From: Pseudomonadales bacterium
GTDB taxonomy: Bacteria > Pseudomonadota > Gammaproteobacteria > Pseudomonadales > Pseudohongiellaceae
Direction of reading: 5' to 3'
DNA length: 32,959 bases
Assembly (NCBI GenBank): GCA_031260485.1
Contig: JAIRJU010000122.1
Coordinates: forward strand, 1 to 32,959
Both the position numbers and the translations under genes were made by a program. Below, one piece after another: positions 1 to 8,132 of the stretch; positions within the stretch are counted from its first letter, which is position 1, and the number at the start of each line of letters is the position of its first letter. The notes beneath the pieces are model-generated. The model was given only the letters and a program-made list of their open reading frames with translations, was not told the DNA's origin and made no database searches.

Positions 1-2
1 TG

Positions 3-455
3 GCGGCGCCAGACACTGAAGCAAATACTGACGCCACCAAACCAAGCGCCGCCGTGAAAATCGAGGCAGTAAGCGGCAAGGTGATTCCTCTGGTGGCGGG
101 AGAGCGCTTGACGATTCCAGCCGCTGCGCCACAAGCAACAGCATCATCCATCGCGGCGCCATCAATCGCACGCGATCAACTGGCGCCGGATGAGGTTGAG
201 GTGAAGCTGGCCTGGCGGGTGGGGATGCTGGTGTTTCAAGGCGAACCGCTGGAAACCGTGCTGCAAGAAATTGGCCGCTATACCACGGTGAAACTGGAGG
301 CGGATGCCGCCATCCGCGATATCCGCATAGAGGGCCTGTTTCGTGCGGGCGACATTGATGGCCTGCTCATTTCGATGGAAAAGAATTTCAACGTAAGTTC
401 GCAACGCACCGGGGCAGACCAGATTCTGTTCACCGCGCGTACCCAGGAGGAATGA
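3..455 (+). CDS. FecR-like anti-sigma/sensor protein, C-terminal part (5' truncated by window edge)
   Basis: Frame is open from base 3 to the stop at 455, upstream of the listed GTG at 54. The C-terminal 'GEPLETVLQEIGRYTTVKLEADAAIRDIRIEGLFRAGDIDGLLISMEKNFNV' resembles the FecR C-terminal/STN-like fold, and an STN-domain TBDR follows immediately. Confidence 0.75.
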   Translation, partial: AAPDTEANTDATKPSAAVKIEAVSGKVIPLVAGERLTIPAAAPQATASSIAAPSIARDQLAPDEVEVKLAWRVGMLVFQGEPLETVLQEIGRYTTVKLEADAAIRDIRIEGLFRAGDIDGLLISMEKNFNVSSQRTGADQILFTARTQEE

Positions 456-465
456 CTGGGCAATC

Positions 466-3400
466 ATGATCAAAGCCAAGGGGAGCCAAGCAGGGTGCAT
501 AAAGGCAAGAGCAGCGCTTCCTGTTGCGGGCTTGAGCAGCGGCGGCAGGCTGGGAAGCTGGGCAATGGCGGGGTGTCTGGTGGCGGTATCGTGCCTGGCG
601 TTTGCGCAGAACGAAGGAACGTTCCATTTCGATATTCCACGGCAGTCAGTGCAAAAAGCGCTGCTGGACTTGGCGCAGCAGGCGCAACTGCCGCTGCTGT
701 TGCCCATGAATGCCTTCAGCGATTTGCAGGCCAATGCGCTTGATGGCGAGTATTCGGTGCCCGAAGCGCTGGCGCGTTTGTTGGAAGGAACCCGCGTAAA
801 AGCGCGGCTCGATCAATCAGGGCAGTTGATCGTCGAAAAAATTGCCGATAGCGGCGTTAACAACAACCTTACAGGGGAAGCACGCATGTCTGAAAACAAA
901 ACCAGAAAAAATTTGTTGGCCGCTGCCATTGCGGGCCTGTTTTCAGGCGCGGCGGAACACGCGCTGGCGCAGGAGGCGGCATCCGCCCAAGGGCTCGAAG
1001 AAATTACCGTTACCGGCAGCCGCATCCGCAACACCTCGGGCTTCGAGACGCCCACGCCTGTCACCTCGATCACGCCCTCTGAATTGAAGAGTTTCGAGCC
1101 GGGTAACACCGTGTCGCAGCAGTTGAATGCGCTGCCGCAATTTTTCAACAACCGCACCTCGCAGCAATCGGCTGATGGCAGCCGCTTCAGTCCGGCGGCC
1201 AACACCTACACCTTTCTCAACTTGCGCAGCCTCGGCGGCAACAGAACGCTGGTGTTACTCGATGGGCATCGTTTGCAACCGTCGGATAAAGCCGGCACGG
1301 TGAATCCTGATTTACTGCCCAATGCCTTGATGCGCAGTGTCGATGTTGTCACTGGCGGCGCGTCGGCGGCTTACGGCGCGGATGCCGTCGGCGGCGTGGT
1401 GAACTTTATTTTGGACCGGGAGTTCGAGGGGCTCAAACTGGAAGCCAGCACCGGCCAGCACGAAGGCGGCGTGGGCCAGCAGTGGCAGGTTGGTGTGGCG
1501 GCGGGCTTGTCTTTCATGGCGGGGCGCCTGCATGTCGTCGGTTCTTTCGACAACTTGCAGATTGATCAGATTCGCGGCGATCGCAGCAGCATCAGCAGCT
1601 TTCGCCGTTGGGGTTGGGTGCGCAATCCAGATTGGACGCCTACTGCGCCGCTCGGCGTGCCGCAGCGGCTGACCTTTCCCGATGTCGTTTCGACGCTATC
1701 TTCACCCACCGGCCTGATTACCGCACCGGGCACGCCGCTCAACCGGATGCAGTTTTCGCTGGATGGCAGCGGCATCGTGCCCTTCGTCAACGGCAGTGTC
1801 ACCTCGCTGCCGGGTCAGCAAGGCGGCACCAATTCCACCACCGGCGGCCCTGAAGCGGCGCTTGCCTACGACACTTTCGACAACAGCCCTTCGGCGTCGG
1901 CGGTAGTGGTGCGCTCCAGCTTTCTCGGGGTGAAGTACGAATTCTCCGAGCGCTTGAGTTTCACGCTGGATGGCCGCGCGGGCCGCACCGAGTCGAATAA
2001 CCATTCGGTACGCGGCGGTTTTGAACTGGAATCGCCCTGGAACATGTTGATCGCGCCCGACAATGCCTTTCTGCCTGCGCAGGTGCGGGATTTGATGCTC
2101 GCCAACAACATCAGGGAACTGAATGTCAGCAAACTGGGTTCCTGGGTCGATCGGCCTGAGGTGGGTTCCAATACCATTACCGAGAATGTCTTGACGCAAT
2201 GGCAGGTGAGTACTGGCTTCGAGTACAAACTTCCGGGTGTCGAGTGGACCTTGGAAGGGCATTATCAAACAGGCGAATCGAAGCGTAACCCTGAAGGCAT
2301 CAATGTGATTCGAGAAGATCGCCTGTACCTCGCCATGGATGCGGTGCGCGATCCTGGCAGCGGAAAAATCGTATGCCGTGTGCAACTCTACAACCCCACG
2401 GTTGAACAATTGCGCGCCGCGGTGGCGGGCCGCAGCTCTGGCATTCCGCTCGATCCCACCAAACCGCCGGGCGTGCCGGGCAATACCAAGCCTTTGGAAT
2501 CACCGATTGGTCTTGATAACACGATTGCCGCGTGCGTGCCGCTCAATCCCTTGGGCAGCGGCAACATGAGCCGGGAAGCGCTTGATTATGTGACAAGCTA
2601 CAAAGGCGCCGATGGCATCGTGACGCAGAATTTCGCCGAACTGCTTTTGAGCGGCGAGTTATACCCCCTGCCGGCAGGGATGCTGAGCTTCGCCGCAGGG
2701 CTGACTTGGCGAGAACAATCGTTCTACGATTTTCCGGTGACGAACAGCGGCATCGGTGTCGATGGCAAGATTGTCACTACCGCCGATCTCGGCCCACCCA
2801 TCAACGCGCCTGAGTTGGGCATTCGCGGCATTCCTGCCGGTATCGAAACCGGCAGCCCGAACCTGCATCTCTTTTCCACGGTGCCCAACATCGCTGGGGA
2901 CACCAGTGTCACGGAATGGTTCGGTGAATTGCAGGTGCCCGTGTGGGAATGGCGCGGCGGCCAGCGCATCGATACCAACCTGGCATTTCGGCGCTCGAAT
3001 TACGTGCGCAGCGGTGTCTCCGATAGCTGGAAGATCGGCATCGAGTCGCGCTTGCATCAGGATTGGCGCCTGCGGCTGACGCGCTCGCGCGACGTGCGCG
3101 AACCGACATTTCAGGAGCTGTTCGATGCCCAAGGCGGCGGTTCAGCGGTAAATGACCCTTTCTTCAATAACGCCAGCATTCAGACGAATACGCTATCGGG
3201 CGGCGATCCCAACCTGGCGCCTGAAATCGGCGATACCTCGACCGCGGGGCTTATCTGGCAGCCGAGTTTCATGACGGCGCTGGAAGGCTTGCAGGTGGCG
3301 CTCGATTGGTACGACATCAAAATCGCGGATCGTGTCGATACGCTTACCGCGCAACGCATCCTCGACGAATGCTACCGTAACAGCCTCTTTTGCGATCGCA

Positions 3401-3981
3401 TCACGCGCGATTCTGCCACACAGCAATTGGTGAACGTGCGTCAATCCTACATGAACCTCAGCCAGGCGGCGGTGTCGGGTACTGATCTTGAGATTTCGTG
3501 GCGACATGCGGTAAGTTTCTTCGGCGGCGCGGCGGAAAACATCGGCCTGCGCTGGTTGGGTGCGTATTTGGACGAATCATCCACCACGCCGTTCGGCGGT
3601 ACGCCGCGTAATATTGCGGGGCAGGTGGGCACGCCGCGCTATACGCACGTGCTCACCGCCAACTACGGTATCGGTGCGTATTCGTTCCAACTGCAAAACC
3701 GTTTTGTTGATTCCACCCTGCTCAATGTCGATTGGGTCGAGGGGCGTGATGTGGACATCAACTCGGTGGCATCCATGAGCTGGTGGAATGCGAGTGTTGG
3801 CTACCGTGGCGAGACGCGCGGCGGCGCGGCCTGGAGCGTGAATCTCAACATACAGAACCTGTTGAACGACGAGCCGCCAGTGGTGCCGAATTTCAGCACG
3901 CGCGGCGGCAGCCAGAGCTTTCCGGCGTCGTATGATGTGTTTGGGCGGCGCTATAACCTGAGTCTCAATTACAGTTTTTGA
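466..3981 (+). CDS. TonB-dependent receptor with N-terminal STN (secretin/TonB short N-terminal) domain
   Basis: 1171 aa. N-terminal signal peptide, STN-like 'FHFDIPRQSVQKALLDLAQQAQLPLLLP', then 'EEITVTGSRIRN', plug 'NLRSLGGNRTLVLLDGHRLQPSDKAGTVNPDLLPNALMRSVDVVTGGASAAYGADAVGGVVNFIL', C-terminal 'FGRRYNLSLNYSF'. Confidence 0.95.
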   Translation: MIKAKGSQAGCIKARAALPVAGLSSGGRLGSWAMAGCLVAVSCLAFAQNEGTFHFDIPRQSVQKALLDLAQQAQLPLLLPMNAFSDLQANALDGEYSVPEALARLLEGTRVKARLDQSGQLIVEKIADSGVNNNLTGEARMSENKTRKNLLAAAIAGLFSGAAEHALAQEAASAQGLEEITVTGSRIRNTSGFETPTPVTSITPSELKSFEPGNTVSQQLNALPQFFNNRTSQQSADGSRFSPAANTYTFLNLRSLGGNRTLVLLDGHRLQPSDKAGTVNPDLLPNALMRSVDVVTGGASAAYGADAVGGVVNFILDREFEGLKLEASTGQHEGGVGQQWQVGVAAGLSFMAGRLHVVGSFDNLQIDQIRGDRSSISSFRRWGWVRNPDWTPTAPLGVPQRLTFPDVVSTLSSPTGLITAPGTPLNRMQFSLDGSGIVPFVNGSVTSLPGQQGGTNSTTGGPEAALAYDTFDNSPSASAVVVRSSFLGVKYEFSERLSFTLDGRAGRTESNNHSVRGGFELESPWNMLIAPDNAFLPAQVRDLMLANNIRELNVSKLGSWVDRPEVGSNTITENVLTQWQVSTGFEYKLPGVEWTLEGHYQTGESKRNPEGINVIREDRLYLAMDAVRDPGSGKIVCRVQLYNPTVEQLRAAVAGRSSGIPLDPTKPPGVPGNTKPLESPIGLDNTIAACVPLNPLGSGNMSREALDYVTSYKGADGIVTQNFAELLLSGELYPLPAGMLSFAAGLTWREQSFYDFPVTNSGIGVDGKIVTTADLGPPINAPELGIRGIPAGIETGSPNLHLFSTVPNIAGDTSVTEWFGELQVPVWEWRGGQRIDTNLAFRRSNYVRSGVSDSWKIGIESRLHQDWRLRLTRSRDVREPTFQELFDAQGGGSAVNDPFFNNASIQTNTLSGGDPNLAPEIGDTSTAGLIWQPSFMTALEGLQVALDWYDIKIADRVDTLTAQRILDECYRNSLFCDRITRDSATQQLVNVRQSYMNLSQAAVSGTDLEISWRHAVSFFGGAAENIGLRWLGAYLDESSTTPFGGTPRNIAGQVGTPRYTHVLTANYGIGAYSFQLQNRFVDSTLLNVDWVEGRDVDINSVASMSWWNASVGYRGETRGGAAWSVNLNIQNLLNDEPPVVPNFSTRGGSQSFPASYDVFGRRYNLSLNYSF

Positions 3982-4052
3982 CCCTTGTACAACGCGTGAT
4001 CCTTTGAGGAGTGGCTACTTAAATGTGTGGACTGTTTGGAATTGACAGCAAG

Positions 4053-4457
4053 ATGCGCAAGGCGCTGGCATCTATGCTACTGAGCGCAGCGCTGGCCTTG
4101 GTGGGGCAGGGGGCGTTTGCCCAGCATGGCCATCCGCTGCAAGGCAGTTGGAGCGGTAACTGGACCAGCGGCAGCCAGCAAGGGCGGCTGCTGGTGCTGC
4201 TGGACTTCAGTGTTGATCAGGTGATTTCAGGCAGCATCATCGAAGATGGCGTGCGCACGCCCATCAGCGAAGCCAGCCTCGATCCCGACACCTGGAGCGT
4301 AACGCTCAAAGGCGAACAGCAGGCGCCCGATGGCAGCAGCGCCCCGCTTGAAATCAAAGGCAAGATCGAAAATCTGGGCTCGATCACGGAGCGCAGCATT
4401 GTCGGTACCTGGCGCAAAGGCACAGCGAATGGCGCTGTGCGTCTCACCATAAATTGA
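4053..4457 (+). CDS. Secreted hypothetical protein with signal peptide
   Basis: ORF 4023..4457; the likely start is the internal Met (MRKALASMLLSAALALVGQGAFAQ), which gives a canonical signal peptide. Confidence 0.7.
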   Translation: MRKALASMLLSAALALVGQGAFAQHGHPLQGSWSGNWTSGSQQGRLLVLLDFSVDQVISGSIIEDGVRTPISEASLDPDTWSVTLKGEQQAPDGSSAPLEIKGKIENLGSITERSIVGTWRKGTANGAVRLTIN

Positions 4458-4518
4458 TGAATGTTCAATTGATGAATGTTCAATTGATGGACGTTCAATT
4501 GTTGGACGTTCAATTGAT
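4453..4518. repeat. 15-bp tandem repeat, 4 copies plus partial (ATTGATGAATGTTCA / ATTGATGGACGTTCA / ATTGTTGGACGTTCA / ATTGAT)
   Basis: Direct reading at 4453-4467, 4468-4482, 4483-4497 and 4498-4512, then partial ATTGAT. Confidence 0.95.
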
Positions 4519-4533
4519 AATCAGGAGAGTGTT

Positions 4534-4962
4534 ATGAAACAAGCTAGTCGTATGTCACAAGCTAATCGTATGCCGCAAGCCAAGCGCAGCCAGAGTTTGC
4601 TGCTGGGCGCGGCGCTGATGCTGAGCGGTGCCGCGTATGCTCACCATTCGTTCCCCGCGCAATACGACATCAACAAGCCCGGCACGGTGACAGGGATGGT
4701 GACGAAAGTGGATTGGCGTAATCCGCATGTTTATTTCTTCATGGATGTGAAGAATCCCGATGGCAGCATTACAGGGTGGTCTTTCGAGTTGGCCAATGTG
4801 TCTGCCATGCGCAGCCAGGGCTGGAGCAAGGAAACGCTGCACGCGGGCGATCTATTGGAGGTATCGGGCTCACTGGCGCGCGATGGCAGCCCGCTGCTCA
4901 ACGCCACCGCGGTCAAGCGTGTGGATGGCGAACAGTTGCTGAGTTCCGGCAGCCGTCTTTGA
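4534..4962 (+). CDS. DUF6152-like periplasmic protein
   Basis: Signal peptide, then 'AHHSFPAQYDINKPGTVTGMVTKVDWRNPHVYFFMDVKNPDGSITGWSFEL...GDLLEVSGSLARDGSPLLNATAV'. AGGAGAG ribosome-binding site just upstream. Confidence 0.8.
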   Translation: MKQASRMSQANRMPQAKRSQSLLLGAALMLSGAAYAHHSFPAQYDINKPGTVTGMVTKVDWRNPHVYFFMDVKNPDGSITGWSFELANVSAMRSQGWSKETLHAGDLLEVSGSLARDGSPLLNATAVKRVDGEQLLSSGSRL

Positions 4963-4994
4963 GATCGGTTTCTTATCTCCAGGGTAAATAAACG

Positions 4995-5816
4995 ATGAGT
5001 CAATATAAAATCAAAAAAATACAATGCCTGGCGCTCGCAGTGTTGCTGGCACTGCCATGGATGGCTCAGGCGCAGAGGCGCACAGGGGAAAGCAAGCCAA
5101 CGCCGCGCTACCCTGACGGCTCCGTCAACTTTGGGCCAGCACCTGGCGAGCGCGGGCATTGGGATACTGGTGTGGGCAACTTGTCGGAAAACTTCGTGCA
5201 GATGAATGGCGCCTTTTTGGTACATCTCGACGAAGACCTCGATAAAGTGGCGCCGTTTCAGCCGTGGGCCAGAGCCTTGGTGAAATACCGCCTCGAAACC
5301 CTGGGCCGCGACGATCCGCATCCGCACTGTATGCCGAACGGCGGGCCGCGGCAGTTCCATACGCCGGTGGGCATCGAGATCACCGAGAGCCGCGATCGCA
5401 GCAAGATTTATGTGCTGTCGGGTGGCGGGCCGCATAGCTGGCGTACCATTTATATGGATGGCCGCGAGCATCCCAGTCTGGATGATTACGATCCCACCTA
5501 TTTCGGCCATTCGATCGGTAAATGGGAGGGCGATACGCTGGTGGTCGATAGCGTGCATTTCAACGAGCGTTTCTGGTTTGCGCGCCGCCCGACCGGCATG
5601 GTGCATACCGATGCGCTGCATCTGATTGAACGTCTCTCGCGGCCCGACTACAACACGCTGCATTACGAGGTAACGATCGACGACCCCAAAGCGTACACGC
5701 GGCCCTGGACCGCAAGCTGGAATGTGCCCTGGATAGAGGAAGACATCGAAGAGTATTTCTGCCAAGACTACAACCTCGATGTGGATCACATCGTTGGCCC
5801 AGGCGGGGTTGAATGA
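4995..5816 (+). CDS. Uncharacterised secreted protein (type often found beside DUF6152 proteins)
   Basis: Signal peptide 'CLALAVLLALPWMAQAQ'; 'FGHSIGKWEGDTLVVDSVHFNERFWFARRPTGMVHTDALHLIERLSRPDYNTLHYEVTIDDPKAYTRPW' is a recognisable conserved hypothetical signature. Confidence 0.75.
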   Translation: MSQYKIKKIQCLALAVLLALPWMAQAQRRTGESKPTPRYPDGSVNFGPAPGERGHWDTGVGNLSENFVQMNGAFLVHLDEDLDKVAPFQPWARALVKYRLETLGRDDPHPHCMPNGGPRQFHTPVGIEITESRDRSKIYVLSGGGPHSWRTIYMDGREHPSLDDYDPTYFGHSIGKWEGDTLVVDSVHFNERFWFARRPTGMVHTDALHLIERLSRPDYNTLHYEVTIDDPKAYTRPWTASWNVPWIEEDIEEYFCQDYNLDVDHIVGPGGVE

Positions 5817-5848
5817 TAGTCTTTTGCAAGCGGATAGCGGCGCAAGCT

Positions 5849-5874
5849 CCCCTCGCCCACTTGTGGGAGAGGGG
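5849..5874. repeat. REP-like palindrome CCCCTCgCCCAC-TT-GTGGGaGAGGGG
   Basis: Direct reading; near-perfect hairpin between convergent/tandem genes, with a related copy at 26766-26791. Confidence 0.8.
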
Positions 5875-5949
5875 CCGGGGGAGAGGGAAATACTCATGCG
5901 AATAGTTGCCTGTTGATTACAAAACTCTAAAACCAGGATTCCATATCCC

Positions 5950-7302
5950 ATGACTCAAAGCATACAGGTAAACGAATTCGTTGATGGGCAGCGCATTCGC
6001 AAGTTCAACATCATGCTCCTGGTGTGGAGTTTTCTGACGATGTTCGCCGATGGCTTTGATCTCAATTCACTGGGTTTTGCGGCGCCGGATCTCACGCGCG
6101 CCTGGGGTGTGGAACGCAGTGCGATGGGCGGCGTGCTCAGCGCGAATCTCTACGGTATTTTTCTGGGTGCACCATTACTCGGCTGGCTTGGCGACAAATA
6201 TGGCCGCCGTCCTCTCATCATTGGCGGTACGCTGCTCTATGGTGTTGTCACCTTGCTCATGGCCCACACCACCACGATGGAACAGATGATGACGCTGCGC
6301 TTCATCGCAGGCGTCGGCATCGGCGGCATCATGCCGAACACCATCTCGCTCAATTCTGAACTTGCGCCCAAAAAATACCGCTCCATGCTGGTGATCCTGA
6401 TGTTCATGGGCATCACCACGGGCAGCACGGGCGTGGGTCTCATCGCCGCTTATTTCATGCCTACTTACGGCTGGCCGGTGATTTTTCATACTGGCGGCGT
6501 GTTGCCGCTTGTGGTGGCTTGCGGCTTGTATTTTTATTTACCGGAATCGCTGAAACTGCTCGCGATCAACCCCGAGCGCCGCCATGAACTGATCGCCACC
6601 GCGCGCAAGATGCGCCCCGATTTGTCGATTGCCGACGATGCCGTGTTCATCAATCCGCCCAGCGTCACCGGCAGCGAAGGCAGCGTGGAGGAATTGTTCA
6701 AAGGCGGTCTCGCGCGGATCACGCCGCTACTGTGGCTCTGTTACACCATCGCGCTCATGGCCAATTTTTTCCTCAACAACACAATCCCCTTGATCTTCGA
6801 TAAATATGGCATCGACGCGCAGGAAGCCGCGCTGGTTGCCACCTGGTATCACGCGGGCGGCACTTTCGGCGGATTGATAATCAGCGTGCTGCTCGATCGC
6901 AGCGGCTTTTTGATCGTGGCAGCCTTGTTCCTGCTCGCCATCCCCAGCATCGCGCTGCTGGGCGCGGTAGACATGCCATTCTATGGCTTGGCGCTTGCAT
7001 CCAGTATGGCGGGCGTGGCGATCCTGGGCGCGCAATCAGGCAATAACGCCGCAGCGGGAATGATCTACCCCACCAACGTCCGCGGCAAAGGCGTTGGTGT
7101 CGCGCTCTCGGTGGGCCGCGTCGGCGCGATTCTCGGCCCCTATGCCGGTGCCGCCTTGCTCGGCATGGACATCACGATGCAGAGCCTGTTTTTGGTTTCA
7201 GCCATTCCTGTGGTCATTGGTCTTGTTGCGGCGCTCGCCCTTTCCTGGTTGTGTTATAGGCGCTTCAACAGTTTTCAGTTGGATGATACGCCGGTGGAAT
7301 AG
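5950..7302 (+). CDS. MFS transporter, aromatic acid:H+ symporter (AAHS)-like
   Basis: 12-TM-type sequence with 'FADGFDLNSLGFAAPDLTRAWGV', 'GWLGDKYGRRPLIIGGTLLYG', 'RFIAGVGIGGIMPNTISLNSELAPKKYRSMLVILMFMG'. Confidence 0.9.
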   Translation: MTQSIQVNEFVDGQRIRKFNIMLLVWSFLTMFADGFDLNSLGFAAPDLTRAWGVERSAMGGVLSANLYGIFLGAPLLGWLGDKYGRRPLIIGGTLLYGVVTLLMAHTTTMEQMMTLRFIAGVGIGGIMPNTISLNSELAPKKYRSMLVILMFMGITTGSTGVGLIAAYFMPTYGWPVIFHTGGVLPLVVACGLYFYLPESLKLLAINPERRHELIATARKMRPDLSIADDAVFINPPSVTGSEGSVEELFKGGLARITPLLWLCYTIALMANFFLNNTIPLIFDKYGIDAQEAALVATWYHAGGTFGGLIISVLLDRSGFLIVAALFLLAIPSIALLGAVDMPFYGLALASSMAGVAILGAQSGNNAAAGMIYPTNVRGKGVGVALSVGRVGAILGPYAGAALLGMDITMQSLFLVSAIPVVIGLVAALALSWLCYRRFNSFQLDDTPVE

Positions 7303-7307
7303 CGTGC

Positions 7308-7751
7308 TTACGCCGCCATTCTCCAATCATGCCCTGAATGCTCTAGCTGCAAATCCAGCATATTGGAACGGGTGTCCAGTTCTGCGAGGCGATCCACCAA
7401 TGTTTTTATGGCGCCGCGTTCGTGTATCCATTCAAGGTAGAGCGCGCGAATGATTAGCTCGTTACTTCTGGGGGCTGGTACTTCTCCACGCTCCCAGCGC
7501 CCAACGGTTTGCTCTTCTACCCCTAAATAGCTCCCGAGTTTTTTCTGCGACAGGTTCAGCTCTATGCGCAGAAACCTTATTTCTCTCCCGGTGAGTGGAC
7601 GCCGGGCGTTGGCCAATAATTGGCCGATGACTTTATGGAGCCCGTCCGCGTCTTCTATGGCAATGGTTTCACCATATTCTGAGTGTTGCGCTATGACGTA
7701 TCCATTGGTGAGGTATACGTTATCTAGCCCACTTTCGGTGTAGTGATACAT
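7308..7751 (-). CDS. HTH-domain antitoxin (partner of DUF4258-type toxin)
   Basis: 'LTGREIRFLRIELNLSQKKLGSYLGVEEQTVGRWERGEVPAPRSNELIIRALYLE' is a Cro/C1-type HTH. Preceded by AGGAGA ribosome-binding site, 12 bp after the end of the decayed toxin frame. Confidence 0.8.
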   Translation of the reverse strand: MYHYTESGLDNVYLTNGYVIAQHSEYGETIAIEDADGLHKVIGQLLANARRPLTGREIRFLRIELNLSQKKLGSYLGVEEQTVGRWERGEVPAPRSNELIIRALYLEWIHERGAIKTLVDRLAELDTRSNMLDLQLEHSGHDWRMAA

Positions 7752-7763
7752 GGCTCGCTTCTC

Positions 7764-8063
7764 CTAATACACGGTGATGATGAGAGCATCGCTCGAAGCC
7801 GATGGGAATTCGATGGCCAATACGACAGTGAGATATACCCCCGCGGAAAATCCCTCTATCTTGCATTTCCAGTCTCCGAGTCTTCCTTGGTAAGGGCCTT
7901 GTGTCATCATGCTGCTCGAGCTTTGTAAAACTCTGAGTATCTGGGTTCTGCTGATGTCTCTCTACGCCATGCGTGCCTTCGCGTGCATTGAAAGTCGAAG
8001 TCTCGGTTTTTTGTCCGCGGCCGCGTCGCGGATAACACGCTACGCTTGCTCGCTTGTCAGCAC
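7764..8063 (-). pseudogene. Decayed DUF4258-type toxin frame with two in-frame TAG codons
   Basis: Minus-strand frame: (V/M)LTSEQA*RVIRDAAADKKPRLRLSMHAKARMA*RDISRTQILRVLQSSSMMTQGPYQGRLGDWKCKIEGFSAGVYLTVVLAIEFPSASSDALIITVY*. The HAKARM...RDIS...ILRVL...IITVY pattern is DUF4258-like. Absent from the ORF track because of the internal stops. Confidence 0.75.
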
Positions 8064-8085
8064 GGCTTGGCACTCTCCCTGTGAG

Positions 8086-8122
8086 CTATCATTATGATAG
8101 GTTTCGGTGTGGCGTAATTCAA
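8086..8122 (-). promoter_or_regulatory. Putative TA promoter/operator: 15-bp perfect palindrome over a sigma70-like promoter
   Basis: CTATCAT-T-ATGATAG at 8086-8100. On the minus strand, TTGAAT (8117-8122), 17-bp spacer, TATCAT (8094-8099). Confidence 0.65.
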
Positions 8123-8132
8123 CGGTGGCGGC

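Noticed and set aside
162-734. Long antisense ORFs opposite the TBDR, helicase and other genes (e.g. 162..734, 1702..2409, 9044..10171, 4731..5951 on the minus strand)
   Set aside because: They lie opposite well-supported coding genes, have atypical Arg/His/Pro-rich composition and no recognisable domains; expected shadow ORFs in GC-rich DNA.
4453-4518. CRISPR-like array
   Set aside because: Units are contiguous 15-bp tandem repeats with no spacers and no cas genes nearby.
7764-8063. Programmed amber read-through or pyrrolysine recoding of the DUF4258-like frame
   Set aside because: Nothing in the window supports recoding (no PylRS/tRNA or conserved stop context); pseudogenisation or sequencing error is simpler.
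7720-8073. 117-aa minus-strand ORF MPSRADKRASVACYPRRG...
   Set aside because: Out of frame with the DUF4258-like decayed toxin, lacks domain character, and overlaps the HTH antitoxin start; a by-product of the pseudogene.
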